Origin: Pilaira anomala
Lineage: Eukaryota > Mucoromycota > Mucoromycetes > Mucorales > Mucoraceae
Length of the DNA stretch: 64,000 nucleotides
Direction: 5' to 3'
Assembly (NCBI GenBank): GCA_025716855.1
Contig: JAIXMQ010000014.1
Coordinates: 355,001-419,000, forward strand
The first letter of the stretch is position 1. Every line of letters begins with the position of its first letter. A program made the position numbers and the translations under genes. Below, piece after piece: positions 23,213 to 36,625 of the stretch. The notes under the pieces were generated by a model. That model ran no database searches. It saw only the letters and a program-made list of their open reading frames with translations, and was not told the DNA's origin.

Positions 23213-23580
23213 TTCATGTGCTTGCATTCTTTCGTCAAGAGATAAAATTGTGGTGATTATTAGTAGGTCGCTTGTTGCTATTTAAAATAATAAAGAATAG
23301 TCTATTTATTTACTTTTGCTTAAAAGTATTATATGTACATTTATTCCGTCACTGTGGCGCGAGTGGCTTCTTCTTTTTTTTTTATTATTATTATTAAGCT
23401 TCTTAGTTCCGAAGGCATGCTTAATAAAACCAACAAAACTCATATGCATGTCTTTTGCTTAACAAATGTGTTTGCTAATTGAGTTGCTCGGCTACTAATC
23501 TCGGTCTGGGCATCTATGGTCCCAAAAACGTTAGCATCTAATTTCTTTGTAAAAAGAAGTAAAGCTCTTCAAGTTCCTTT
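22803..23580 (-). pseudogene. Degenerate coding region interrupted at a GA microsatellite
   Basis: The minus strand carries plausible protein pieces: KKLDANVFGTIDAQTEISSR (about 23550-23480), LDERMQAHEQ leading into a (GA)n Arg-Glu tract, DMLKAETTEADAKEEFLLQ (about 23170-23110), and DLSEIENILKRPFDRNQTQI through SRYENLKKK to a stop at 22803. The reading frame before the (GA)n tract at 23180-23209 differs from the frame after it, consistent with repeat-length slippage. The last two pieces could be joined by a 34-nt GT-AG gap. No family is recognised and there is no good start. It is probably a decaying gene. Confidence 0.4.
23180..23209. repeat. (CT)n/(GA)n microsatellite
   Basis: About fifteen dinucleotide units inside the degenerate coding region. 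They read as alternating Arg-Glu on the minus strand. Confidence 0.85.
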
Positions 23581-23909
23581 TTCGGGTTTCAAACAATTAT
23601 CTGCACTTAAAAGGTAAGATTTATATAAAGGGTTATTTTATCATATAAATTTAGATAGAATAAGTTTTTGTTGTTTTTTCCTTTAGTGTTCTACAATAAA
23701 GGGGTGAAATATTGCTGTGAATCAAAAAAATAAAGGGGTAAAATAAATGTTGGTTGGTTGAAAAAAAGTCACCTTCCTTTAGGGTAATTACTTAATTATA
23801 GTGTACACTGCATATATAAAAACCAATTCTTTTTCGTTCTCTTTCTTTCTTTCTTTCTCTTTTTGTTTTGTTTTTTTTTTTTACATATATTTCTTTGTTT
23901 AAAAAAAAA

Positions 23910-24365
23910 ATGGATCTTAGTATTTGCCTCTACTGTGAAAAGCATTTACCACAAGAAGTAAGTATATAGTAAATATAAATAAATAAAATAAAAGTATTGC
24001 TTGTATACTAATTAGATATATTTTATTCTTAGAATATGTCCTTCTGTTCTGTATTATGCGAGACAAGTGAAGCAACCAAACCAATGTATTATAATGATTA
24101 TTATTCCTCACGATTGTTAAATTCTCGAACGACAACAAACTCAAGTTCGTTTGAAGTACATAGACGTCTTTCATTTTCATCATCGTCGTCGTCCTCTTCA
24201 TCCTCATCATCATCTTCATCCATATCAATGGATATTGTACCAAAGCAACATATCAATTTATCATCTTCTTACTTATTAACAAACTCATCTATTTTATTAT
24301 ATCAACGGATTGCAGATCCAAAAAACAATCAACAAAATGTATATTCAAACCACTTTTTTACTTGA
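23910..24365 (+). CDS. Small zinc-binding C2C2 protein, Ecl1 lifespan-factor-like
   Basis: Two exons (23910-23957, 24033-24365) give 126 residues. The N-terminus MDLSICLYCEKHLPQ joins across the intron to NMSFCSVLCETSEATKP. This gives Cys6-x2-Cys9 and Cys21-x3-Cys25, a compact zinc-binding arrangement like that of fission-yeast Ecl1-family proteins, which promote stationary-phase survival. The rest is Ser-rich, including a run of 15 serines coded near 24177-24225, with RRLSF as a possible PKA-type site. A CT-rich leader precedes the ATG. The Ecl1 relationship rests on the Cys spacing and small size, so it is a family-level suggestion. Confidence 0.65.
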
Positions 24366-25447
24366 CTCTCCTCTCTCTCTCTCTCTCTTTTTCTCTCTTC
24401 CTTTCTTTCTTCCTCTCCTATATTCACCCTCACTCTATAAATAATTTTTAAGAGATTCAAAAAAAAAACAAAAACAAAAACAAAAAAAACAAAAATAACT
24501 GTGTACATAAAAAACCATAAAAAAAAAACCCTTACATTTTCTCACTTTTTCTTTCTTTCTTAATCGGCTCATAATTCGGATTATCGTCATTTGATGTTCG
24601 AAAATAAAAATAATAATAAAAAAAAAACAATATGCATCTTGTTGTACAACAACAAAAAAAAATAAAAACTCCCTTTTCTCTCTCTCTCTTTCTCATTCTC
24701 TCTCTCTCCTTTGGGCGTTTCGGTCCAGTAGTCTATTATTATTATTATCATCATCATCATCAGCTTTGTTCGTATTAAAAGTATTATTCTCATCATAAGG
24801 AAAAACTAAGTTATTTACATACTTTACTACACTTTATTGGTATGAATCTGATGTGAATATACCTTCTTTGTTTAATACACAAAAGAAGAAAGAAATGTGT
24901 GTACTAGACGTTATGGTATATCATGAGACAGACGTACATTCCACCTTTTTTTTTTAAAAAAAAAAAGCCTCATTTTAAATAACAAGTAATGTCAATTAAA
25001 GAGTGATTTGATATCAACCAGTAAACTTTAAAAGAAAAAAGGAAAGAGTAAAACCTTTTGATTTTCCTAATTCAATTTCTTGTTTAAAAAAAAAAAAAAA
25101 AAAAAAAAAAAGGATTTTTTTTTTTATGCATGTTATTGGCGTTAAACATTTTAGTCTCAGCTTCGAAAGCAAGTTACTTTAAAAAGCACGCATACACTTT
25201 CTGTCTTAACCCAACCAAGAATGCTTATACACATCTTGTTATAATTTTAAAGGTTTTCTTTTTAGGTACATATAAAAATAAATTAATATGTCAAACCAAA
25301 CTTTGTATTTTACATATATTCCAGGGCATTATGCAATTGGTTACAAGTATCGCATCATAAAAAAAAAAAAAAAAAAAAGAGAGGGAGAGAGAATATAGGA
25401 TTGCATGTTTCTAAATAAACACATGCTCTCCATATATATTTATTAAT
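24366..25447. other. Intergenic region between convergent genes
   Basis: Contains (CT)n at 24369-24400, A-rich sequence around 24460-24530, (ATT/ATC)n near 24735-24763 and poly(A) runs at 25086-25110 and 25360-25378. No supported gene. Confidence 0.55.
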
Positions 25448-27555
25448 TTACTTTTTCTTATTTGCAGTGACTCTTGCAGAGAGATCAAAGGTTTCAATAA
25501 AGAAGGTACTAATGACAGTAATACTTGCGATACCAGCGCAAGCAATAAATGTCCAACGAAGACCAACTTGGTATGCATCAAGTACTATTTCAAGAACATC
25601 TGCAGGTAAGAGCTCTCGAACTTCTGTCATAGATTTACGAGCAATTTCAATGTATAACTCTGCATTGGGACCTGTAATAGAGTGTGTCAAAATATTCTTT
25701 ACTACACCTTGGAAAATTGCAGATGTTAAAGAGATACCAATAACACCACCAATAGAACGGAATAAATAAGACATGGATGTAATAGTTGCAATTTCTACAT
25801 AGATAAAGACAAAAAAAAAAAAAATGATTTAGTAATGTGTAAATAGAATGAGTACTTCTTTTTTTTTTTTTTCCTTTTATGTACCTGATGGTTTCACACA
25901 AGAATGCATGGCAATAAGTGTAGTTGTAAGGATAATACCTAATGATAATCCGTCAGCTAATAAACATAAAAATTGAATAGGATAGATTGTTTGAGGTGTC
26001 CAGGTACTATAACCGACCATAGAGAAGAAAGCCATAAAGGCACCAATCGTAGTCAATTTACGATATTCGCCAGTCTTTGACATGTAAATACCAGACATGA
26101 CAGAACCAAAAGAGACAGAGGCAACCTTAGGTAAAATGTACACGCCAGCAAGAGATGGGCTATAGCCTAACAATGCTTGATAAAATAAAGGTGTGGTATA
26201 GACTAAGGAAGTAGTAGCCATAAGACACCATAAATTAGTAGCAGAACAAGCCAAAGGAGTACGACTCGAGATAATTTCCCAAGGCATGAGAGGATGGCTA
26301 GCAAATTTAGCTTCAATGAAACAGAATGCGATTGAAAGAACAAAAGAGATGGCAAAACAAGTAAGGACAATAGGATTAGACCAAGGCATAATATTACCAC
26401 CTAAAGAGGTAGCCATCAAAAAGGCAATGACAGCAGAAACAACTGTAATGGCACCAGCATAATCAATCTTTTTTAATCTTTGTGATAATGCTTCTACAGT
26501 AGGATTCTCTTCCAAATTATAATTTGTAAGAAGCTTAGTAGAGACATAAATTGTGACAAGAAGAAGAGGTAAATTGATATAGAAACAGAAACGCCATCCA
26601 AGGGTGTCAGTGATAAATCCACCCAAGGGTGCACCGAGTACAGAGCCCACCTTTTTTTAAATTCCCATAGTTAGTGTTACGTTCTACAGCAAAGACTTTA
26701 AAAGTTTACTTTATCCATCACTTACCGCATATGCAATATTACCATAACCCTGGAATGTACCTCTTTCTCTTAAGGGTACAAGGTCAGCAGTAATTACAGT
26801 AGTTAAGCTTTTATATAGAAATATATTTTAAATTTTAGAAATTATGAAAAGTTTTTTTTTTTTTTTTTTTTTTGGAATTGCTTACCAATTAATACCTCCG
26901 CCACCAATGCCTGCAATAGCACGAGCGATAACAAGAGCCCATAAATTAGTTGCCATACCACAAAGTAATGAGCCAATAAAGAATACAGTACTAGCAAACA
27001 ACATGGCAGTCTTACGACCAAATACATCAGAGATACGACCATCTAAATAAAGAGACCTTATTAGTTTCAAAATAAATAAATACTTTCAATTACTTACATA
27101 AGGGCTGTAATGCTGTATAACTCAACATGTATGAAGTAGCGATCCAAACGATCTCGTTAGATCTAAAAAAGATTTTTTTTTTTTTTTTTTTTTAGTTTAA
27201 GCTTTTTTAATTGTTCTGATTACTATACCTTTTGAACTCCGTGCCAATTTGTGGATAAATTGTTGCGACAATTGAAGAATCAAGAGAGGATAAAATAACA
27301 GCAATCCAGATACTACATATACACATCATGTCAGAATATATTTTATAAAAAAGTCGCTAAAAGAAATTACCCAGAAAATACAGCATAGAGTGAAGCACCA
27401 TTTAATCTTTTCTTCAATAACTGTTCATCCGTTTGAGCTGTACAAGTATCACCCTGTGTTGAAATGACAGTTTGAAGTATATTCAAATCCTCAGTAGAAC
27501 CACTGGATTGGTAGACAGGCACCTCATTGCTTAGTAATGGTGAAGTTTCTTTAGA

Positions 27556-27558
<3 letters not shown>
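25448..27558 (-). CDS. MFS transporter, vacuolar basic amino acid / DHA2-type
   Basis: Seven exons (27558-27371, 27312-27229, 27162-27098, 27042-26886, 26807-26726, 26650-25885, 25794-25448) give 562 residues. The cytosolic N-terminus contains SPLL. Transmembrane helices follow, with the MFS motif A GRISDVFGRK between helices 2 and 3, IARAIAGIGGGGI in helix 4, and GAPLGGFITDTLGWRFCFYI, the motif typical of drug:H+ antiporter-type MFS. The length and about 14 predicted helices fit the DHA2/VBA-Fnx1 group, which moves basic amino acids into vacuoles or exports drugs. The substrate cannot be read from sequence. The acidic dileucine-like N-terminus is compatible with vacuolar sorting. It is divergent from the CSC1 gene. 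Confidence 0.88.
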
Positions 27559-27586
<28 letters not shown>

Positions 27587-27990
27587 CTTCTGTGGTTTGT
27601 CTAAAAAAGTTGGAAAAGAAAAAGAAAGAATAATTTTTTTTTTTAATGCATGCAGATTAATATTTGTACTTTTTCGATAATTCGGAGCCCATAAACGGAA
27701 TCTAATTTCTACAAAGGTTACCTACAATTTTCGAACTGACCGAAGACTCGGACAAAAGTTGATGCCACACTATTTGTAAAGTACTTTTTGTTATAAACGT
27801 TACTTATTAATTTAAGCTACACAATAATTACCCATAGTATCACACGCATTAAAAAAAAAATCAGACCGAAAAAAAGTTGATAGAAATACTAGTTATTTAT
27901 TTTGAAGTGTTACACACACAGGCACTAAAAAGGGACAATAAATTTTATTTTGTATTACCAAATCTCCTTTTTTTGTAAATGCTAATTTTT

Positions 27991-28029
<39 letters not shown>

Positions 28030-28063
28030 CCCCTTATCTTTTTTTTTTCTCAAGTAAAGTACA
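27559..28063. promoter_or_regulatory. Divergent intergenic promoter region (MFS / CSC1)
   Basis: 505 bp between opposed start codons. Contains poly(T) next to the MFS start and a (CT)n tract at about 27994-28022 just upstream of the CSC1 ATG, followed by pyrimidine-rich leader. Pyrimidine-rich leaders are common before fungal start codons. Confidence 0.5.
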
Positions 28064-31000
28064 ATGGACACTTCCGCTAGTGCTAATAAAAAGGAGGATT
28101 CCCAATTATCACTCACTGGTATGGCTACTCAGTTGGGAATAAACGTTGCTATAGCCATTGGCATCCTGATATTATTTAATCTTTTACGACCAAATAATTC
28201 TCGTAAGTTGTGATAAATATGGAAATACAACTACAGATCAAACAATTGCATTAATTTATATTTACTTTCTTATATTAGTTGTCTATGCACCAAAATATAA
28301 ATATTCAGCTAAAACGTAAATAAAAAAAAAAAAAAATCGATTTTCATCAAAACTATTATACTATCGGATACTTAATTCGTTTTATCTTTTTTTAATAATG
28401 TATAGGAAGCAGCCACCAGCAATAGGACACGGTATATGCCTTATAAACATAAATTGTATTTTTAATTCAAATTAAGGTTTCGAAATATAACACAGAATAA
28501 CTACAGGATTTTTCGCTTGGTTTAAGCCAGTTCTCCATACACCCGATTCTGTCTTGATTGAAAAAATTGGATACGACGCAACATTATTCATTAAATTTAT
28601 TCGAATGATTCGAATAATGTTATATGTTATGACTTTTGTTGGTGTTTGTGTTATTATACCAATTAATATTGTGGCCACATCATTTACAGGGTAAAGTACT
28701 CAATGAGAGACAAAAAAAAAAAAAAAAAGTCTATTTTTAAAAACAATAGAAAGCAAAAAAGGGAATTATTTTTCTGATTTATAATATTATTATTATTATA
28801 TTAGTGAATGGCCACCAGCTCCAGGAGTAGAGTTTTTATCTATATCTACTATTAACTATTATGATGGTAAATTTCATTTTTCGAACGGTAACTTGAACTG
28901 GTATTGGTGTCATGCTGCAGGAACTTGGATATTTTCTGTCGTGATTTATGTTTCATTATGGCGATTTTATGTGGATTATGTGAAATTTAGACAGGATTAT
29001 TTTGAAAGTGAAGATTATCAAAACTCAATGCATGCTAGAACTTTAATTATCTTTAATGTCCCTACTGCTATGAGGTCAGATAAAGCTTTAACGGATTGGG
29101 TTAATTCATTAGGTTTAAAATATCCTGCGCAGCAAGTATGTATAGGCACACAAAACCCAGATTTAGCAAAGTATGTGGAGGAACATGAAGAAGCTGTAAG
29201 AAAATTGGAAATTATCCTATCAAATCATCTTAAAGGTACGTGCGTAAAAATTAAAAAAAAAAAAAATCAAACCTTTCTATTTAAACAAGTCTTTTGGGTT
29301 ATAATTAGATGGTAAAGTAGTACAAGGCAAACGACCTCTAGAAAGAATTGGAGGCAGTTTTTTTGGATGTTGTGGTGGCGAAAAAGTAGATGCAATCAAT
29401 TATTATTCTGAACGAGTTCAAGAGTTGCAAGAAAAGATCAACACTTCACGATCTCAAATATATTCAATGAAGAAAACAAATTATGGGTGGATATCTTATG
29501 ATAAAGTAGCCTGGGCACACGCTAATGCTAAACATTTAGCTTCAAAATCATCACCTTTATTATCACTCCCAAAAAGAATTGGTGAAGGAATCCAACCTAC
29601 AATTGAACTTGCGCCTCAACCAAAAGACATTATCTGGTCCAACTTATCAATGAATGAACATCTTAGACGATCAAAACGACTTATTGCTTCCTTTATATTT
29701 TATGGATTCGTTTTCTTTTGGTTTATTCCATCTAGTTTCTTATCAGCATCGTCAAATGTAAAAGATTTTTTGCGATTATTCCCAAACTCAAAAGTATTTA
29801 TGAAGGAACATCCAACCTTTATCTCGTTGCTTAGTTCTTGGTTTACGCCTATAGTGATGGCTATTTTCTTTTTTATTTTACCAAAGATTTTACGATTCAT
29901 GTCTCAACAACAAGGTTATATGACTGGCACAAGTTTAGATCGACAAGTATTATCCAAGTTGTTCGTGTTCTTTATTATAAACAATCTTTTGGTATTTACT
30001 GTATCTTCTACTTTACTTGCCGTTTATTCGGAAATAAACCAAGCTGTACAAAGTGGAACCACTTTAACTGTTCAACAATTCTTTTCAACAATGAGCAACA
30101 ACCTAACACAAGTAGCAAAAAACTTGAGTGGTAAGAAAAAAAAAATATATATATGTATAAATGCTGACAATACTAATTTTGAAATAGATGTGTCAACTTA
30201 TTGGGTCAATTATGTTTCGCTAAAAGGACTTGGTGTAATTGTTGATTTAGCCCAAATTTTTGTTCTTCTTACAGTAACTCTAAGGTATAAATACATAAAA
30301 AACTATTTGTATATCCAATTATCTGTTCCTTATTTACTTAAAATTTTATGTATATGCTCGAAACAGAAAATTATTTACTAGACCTAGTCCACGTCAATTA
30401 CAAGGTATTTAAAAATTTTAAAATATATTTTTCATGTATGCAATTTCTATTAACGTTCTCATGTATATCTATATAAAAGAATTCACTCGTCCTACTGCGT
30501 TCGATTATCCTTTATTTTATAACATTCTACTCTTTTTCTTTACAGTAGGTCTGGTTTATTCAGTAATTGCTCCCTTAGTTCTACCTTTTACAATGATGTA
30601 TTTCTTGTTGGCCACAATGGTTTTCAAGTATTTACTTATGTGAGTTGCTAATGAATGGCATAAGGATGAACTTTACGATTAATCATATATATTTTCTGTT
30701 ACAGGTATGTTTATGTCACTGGCGTTGAAACAGGAGGACAGATATGGCGCTTATTATTCAATCGATTATTAGTATCTTGTGTTTTATTTCAAGTTGTCAT
30801 GCTTGGAATTTTAAATTTGAAAAGTGCTCGTATTCCATCACTTGCTGTTGCTCCTTTACCATTGATTACTATTTTATTCAAAGTTATCTGTAGTCGTAGA
30901 TTTGATCATCGTGTATATTATTATAAACCAAAGATTGATGGGCCTTCTACCACATACTATAACGGAGAGAACAAGACGATGACGAATAAACATAGTCCCA

Positions 31001-31836
31001 AGAGCAAAAACTTTGTCGGTTTTAGATTTGGTGATCCAGCCTTTTATGCTGAGCTTCCGATCCCAATGGTACATGAGAGTGTTCGCCATTTACTTCCGAA
31101 ACTATATGGTAGTGGCAAGACAGAGAAGAAGTCGTTCATAAGTCGTATGACTCGACAAAAGAGTGTTAGACATCTATCTGTGATTCAACTAAAAAATGCT
31201 ACAGGCGGTGAATTACAGTTCCAAAGTGTAACTAAAGAAGATTTGGAGTTGGATGATTCAACCGAAGGTATCAAAGGCATGTATAAGTTTAACGAGGATC
31301 AAGAAAACGCTAATATAGTGGATTCACCAAAAACAAACTACTACAGTAACAGTCTCTCGCCACCAATAGTAACAGACAATTTGAATCCTTTAAATCCTTT
31401 AAAGCGATTAAGCAATCGATTATCTAATTCTATTAACAAGTCTCATGCAAATACTGAAAATGATATATACTCACCACAAAGACACTTAGTAGATAGACCA
31501 TCAATGATGGAGATCGACGATGATTCATCTTATTATCATGAAACGTATCATCAGCAATACCAGCGAGCTGAACCACCTAACCCAAATTATCCTACAAGTA
31601 ATGATATGGAATATTTTGTTGCTGGTCAAGCTTACCGCACACACGATCCACGCAATTTAAATAGCTCGAATGCGATTGAAATGTCAAAAATATATCGAGA
31701 TCAGCAACAGCCATACCAACCAGTACAGCAAAATACAGTAGTTGATAATTATAATCAATACATACGGAATCCTGTCAGTGCTTATACTGGCCATGGACGT
31801 GCCAAAAACTATCATCAAGATATAAAACGACAGTAA
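28064..31836 (+). CDS. CSC1/TMEM63 (DUF221) osmosensitive cation channel
   Basis: Ten exons (28064-28202, 28279-28315, 28406-28431, 28507-28690, 28805-29235, 29309-30130, 30188-30284, 30367-30404, 30480-30639, 30705-31836) give 1021 residues. The order is that of the family: N-terminal TM (NVAIAIGILILFNLLRP), GFFAWFKPVLHTPDSVLIEK, further TM helices, a cytosolic RRM-like domain (ARTLIIFNVPTAMRSDKALT) with a CCGG-containing loop, then the seven-helix core beginning near IIWSNLSMNEHLRRSKR and ending near VVAPLPLITILFKVI-type sequence. The C-terminal tail is long, polar and Gln/Asn-rich. The family forms mechanically or osmotically gated Ca2+-permeable channels and includes Phm7/Rsn1 of yeast. 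It converges with the Munc13-like gene, 255 bp away. Confidence 0.92.
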
Positions 31837-32091
31837 ATAACGAATTCTTTGTAAATGATAATATAATATACTAGTAAAGTGTGCATACATAAATATAATT
31901 CACCTACTGTGTTTGTATGAGTAATTAATGTAATTTAATAAATATATCAAAATAATGATAATAAATGTTCACAAATTTCGTATCATTTTTAAATAACTAA
32001 TGGAAAAAAAAAAAGGAATATAATAGTAATTGATTTATTTTCGAGGTAATTTTTTTTTAACTAATAAAAAGAGCAAAATCGTATATATTTC

Positions 32092-34794
32092 TTAGTCTGT
32101 CAAAGTAATTCCTTCTAGAGGTAATGTACGTGATAAACGTGCTTTTTGTTGATCTGTCAAAGATGTCGGGCTTTCAGGTAACTCTTGTTTTTTCTTGATA
32201 TCCAATTCTGAGACATCGATGCTATCAGGTGAACCATTACGTTTTTCAAACTCTTTATGCAAAAACTCTTTTGACTGTCGATTATGATGTAAACGAAGTA
32301 AACGTAAAATAGCATCACCTTCTAATACATTTGGATTCGAGCGTCTTTTTTCTTCCTTCTTTATGCTATTGCGTTTACCGTGTCGAATGGTATGCTTAGA
32401 ATGATAAACGGTTTTACTACGATCATTACGTTTGCTAGTTACTTTCCAACTCGCTCGATGAAATTTATGATATGTTGATTGATATTCTTCAATCAAGTTT
32501 TTGGTATCTAGGTTATATGCTACATTTATGGCTAATAACGCATGGTAAGCTTCGTTTTCTAAACTTTCCAAGGGTATAGCGTCACCATCTTCTCCGCCGT
32601 TAAAGAGAATTTTAAGTAACTATATGAAGATATGTAAATGTAAGTATACACATATATATATATTCATTTGATTAATAGGTCTTCTTTTTTTTTTTTTTTT
32701 TTTTTACCTCTAACCATTTAAAAACGACGTGAAGTTCGTACATATCCAAAGGTTTTAGATCGGATACATACTCTGACAGAGGAGGTAATAAAATACCATC
32801 TAATGTTCGTAAAATCTCTTGCCAAATTTTTAAAACGACTGTATGTAAGTTTACTTCAGATAAATGATCGTTCAATATTTTGAGGTTCGTTTCAAGAAAA
32901 TCCAGTAATGGTGCAATTGCATTTTCACAGTCTTGAAGGTTTGGTTCTACTTGCTTACTAGTGGCACGACTAAATGCTGAAAAGAATCCGACGTTATCTC
33001 TTTTCAATACTTTATCAATGACTTCACGAGAAAGACAACGACGAATAAAAGGTCCCATCTACATACAGTTTTAATTAATTAAAATAGACATGTTACCTGT
33101 TACAATATTTTTGTTTTACCTTATCTACCATGAAACCAGCAATATCATGTTCAGATCTTTTTAAAGTACGAAATGCTTTACCAAACCAGAACTGAATATC
33201 ATTCTTTTCACCTTCCATACTGATACGAAGTACTAAAGTACCTTGTGGAGATAGATCCAGTACTAATTCATGCGTCAAAAAGTCATCATAGTATTGCGGT
33301 GAGAGTTTAAACCAAACAGCACCACATTCTTCATCTGCTGAGATCATATCTTCATCATTTACAACGGCTAAAACCTCTACAGTGCGTTCATCACTTAACC
33401 AAATTTCAAACTCTTCATCCCATCGAGGATTTAAAGTCTCATAAACAGTTCTAGTTCTTATGATGGGTTTTTTATCGATTTCAAAAGTGACGTAAGGGTC
33501 ACTCAGACCATTTTTATCAAGAGGTTGCAGATTTTCTGCACGCACGACCTTGATAGTATATAAATAATTGTTTTGCGCAGATTTGTACGTGTTTTGAGGT
33601 GTCACATTTTCTCGCATAAATTGTGCAATTTCATCTACATGCATCACCTGATAGAGTCGATCTAATTTCGCTCTTGCTGCTTCAATATCATTTAATTTAA
33701 CACAGATTTCTGCTGTAATATCTTCAGGCATATCATCATATTTATGTAACCCTCTACCACCCATAATTTGATACCTTGCCTTTTCTAGAATTGAGCCAGA
33801 TCTTACTTCATCAGGTAAATCAGAGCTGAATCGCTTAGAGTATAGCTCATATTTAACTAAATCCTCTAAAGCGTAACAGTAATGCTGAATACCTTCACCG
33901 ATGATCTTAGATAGGAAAGTCTCAAACAAACAATGCTGAATTGTATTAGGCCATTCTAAATCAGTAACAAAATCAACTGCTTGATTAAACATTGAAAACA
34001 AATCAATAATAGAAGAAGAATGAAGTACGATATCACTGACACGTTGGAACTAAAAGAGTTTAAAGTTAATATAAATATATTTTTTAACTTGGATTCAAAC
34101 TTACTCGATCTTCTGCAATTGCATTATCTACCCATTCAATAGTTGAAGCATTTGTCTTAATAAGCCAACGCTTTACATGAGGTAAAAACCAAGATTCGAC
34201 TTTAAACAAACTTGTCTTGGTCCTGGGAGTAAGAAAACAAGGGGAGGAGGGGTTATGAGTATTATAGTAATGAGAAGCAATAACGATATACTTTACTCTG
34301 GACCATATTGATCATATAGCTTTTCAAGGCTTAATAGTTTCCTATAGAGTTCAAATGCGATATCTACAGGACATGATTTAGACTCTTGTGAATAAGACCA
34401 ATTTTCCAATTCGAGAGCAAAGTAAGGCATCTGTCTTGCCATGACAATACTGGAAATGGATAATGTATCCATAACAGGTTCCGGGAATTTCTTTTGAGCT
34501 ATAAGTACAAGTTCTTTACTTAGGTTATCTGCTATTGTTAATAAATTTGTCAAGTCATCTGCCTCTAGATCCTTTGATTTCTTTTCTATTTTTCCCCATC
34601 GCTCAACAGCAGCACCCTACATTTTAAGAAATAAATTAGAATTGTATCTGAAAACTGTTATTATAATATATTATACCTTGACGATATCTTCTAATAATGA
34701 AAGCTCTGATTTTGGATTAGGATAAACTTCCAAGTAAGCAGGATAGGCATAAATCTTTTCTAATAAATCAACGATATCTTGAACCCAACTAGGA

Positions 34795-34837
<43 letters not shown>

Positions 34838-35695
34838 TTCCAAATATGAGTAGATGCAAGATTATGTGGTTTAGTTGTTACCTGATTTTCCAATATTTTG
34901 ATAATCCATCAGCCAGTTGATGTAAGAGTGAATTATTTAAACTTTCCAAAACACGAACAAGATTATCACGCTATATAATATAAATTAATGTTTTTGTTTA
35001 TATTTGAAAAAATATATATATATTACATATATGACTCACATCAACATTAGCCCATGAATGAACATCAGTTTCTTTCATTACTTTATCAAGTGAACGAAAT
35101 GCTTCATTTATATCATCCATACCAAGATCATCTTTTTCAAACTTTGTTTTAACTAAGGTAAGATAAAGTATGGCTCTAAAAGGAGAAGAAAGTCTCCAGG
35201 TTTTCCAGCATTCTCGTAAGAGTTCATCAGATTGATGAGTTAAGACGCTTGTTTTTGATCTCTCTGATTCAGGTACAGAAGAGAAATTTTCAATATCACG
35301 ATCAAGACAAGTATTCATTAAAAGACGGAAACAGTTGCGAGGATCCGAAGGGATAAAAGCAAACACGGTTGATGTATCCTGTATTTTATAATGAGTATAC
35401 TATGTATTTAAGAGGTTAAACTTGGTCACTTACAATCGAGTTTTGACTTGATATTGAGCTATTTGAATCAGTACTTTTTTGTCTGGATAATAAGTTTGTA
35501 TTACCGACATCAACTTCACTCGAAGGGGCAATACTTAGGTTTGGATTCATCAACATCATTGAATTCATTAATTCGGTTAATTGCTTTAATTCAGTCTTTT
35601 GCCAATGTTCATAAGCTTGTAAGGTAGGAAAATCATCTTTTTTACTTTGGATATGAACTTGGTTAATGCATTTCTTTAAATCATTTAATAGTGCC

Positions 35696-35738
<43 letters not shown>

Positions 35739-36625
35739 AAGGAGGTTTGGTTAACTATATATACATAAAAAGACAATAACGTTTTTACCGATTCAGTACA
35801 AATAGGAACTAGTTCCAATAGCTTTTTACGATGTTCTTCATCATCAATATGGAATAATTCTTTAATAAAAATGATCATTGGAAAATTTTCTAATGAATCA
35901 AGTTGTTCGTTTGTACTACTTGAAGAAGATCTTTTGTCAGCTATTGCCCTTTTTTGGGAAGTGTTGGGAGTACAAAAGATCGAAAGTTTCTCTAACAATT
36001 CTGGCGTGGCAGCTGAAGGAGCATCTTGTTGAATAGTTTGTATTACTATTTCAACATACATTGTTATGAATTTCTGTAAATCATCATACCACAAAGCAGG
36101 TTTATCAGGATCATTCTTTAGTTGTGCTTCACTTGATTTTAAAAATAAAATAACTGTATCGTTGATTGTGCCTGTAGGTCTATATCGATGTTCAGCAAGA
36201 CTTTTCTTGACAATTTTACATACTGCTCTAAATCGATAATCCATGTACTCTACTTTTGAGCTATCTCTTTCTTTATAAACATCTTCCAAACGTCGAATCA
36301 ATCCTTTTACAATCTCTCTTGTCAGTTTGTCAGTTTGCTTATTTGTATTATTATTATTAGAGTCTGAAAATAAATCTGTCAAACTAGAAAAACTATGGTG
36401 AAGTGAAGAATGTCTTTCTTCCTTTTTCTTTAAGGAAGAAGTAGGTGAGATCCCAGATGTAACTGGTTTCTTTTCTGCTTGCTCAAGATTAGCTCTTATA
36501 GCACAGCGTAAAGCAAAGTCATAGACTGTATTTGAGTTAATATGTCTACTTGAACTTCTTTTACTGTTATTTGTTCCTCCTCTTCTTATAGTAGAAGACC
36601 TTGTTGACTTTATCAAGTTGGTCAT
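32092..36625 (-). CDS. Munc13/UNC-13-like (Ync13/Git1-type) C2-MUN protein
   Basis: Ten exons (36625-35789, 35694-35434, 35378-35040, 34970-34882, 34794-34677, 34616-34297, 34222-34105, 34049-33120, 33058-32708, 32619-32092) give 1296 residues. A basic, Ser-rich N-terminus precedes a long helical region with MHD1-like sequence (SMFNQAVDFVTDLEWPN). A C2 domain lies at about 860-985 (NLQPLDKNGLSDPYVTFEID, LNPRWDEEFEIWL). An MHD2-like helical part follows (CENAIAPLLDFLETNLKILN, LHVVFKWLELLKILFNGG). The tail is basic and unstructured. This MHD1-C2-MHD2 order is that of fungal UNC-13 proteins, which help tether or prime exocytic vesicles and affect cytokinesis. The C2 domain keeps several acidic loop residues, so Ca2+ or lipid binding is possible. 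Confidence 0.85.
35697..35732. repeat. (TAA)n trinucleotide repeat in an intron
   Basis: About twelve ATA/TAA units in the second half of the first intron of the Munc13-like gene, directly before its 3' splice site at 35695. Confidence 0.85.
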
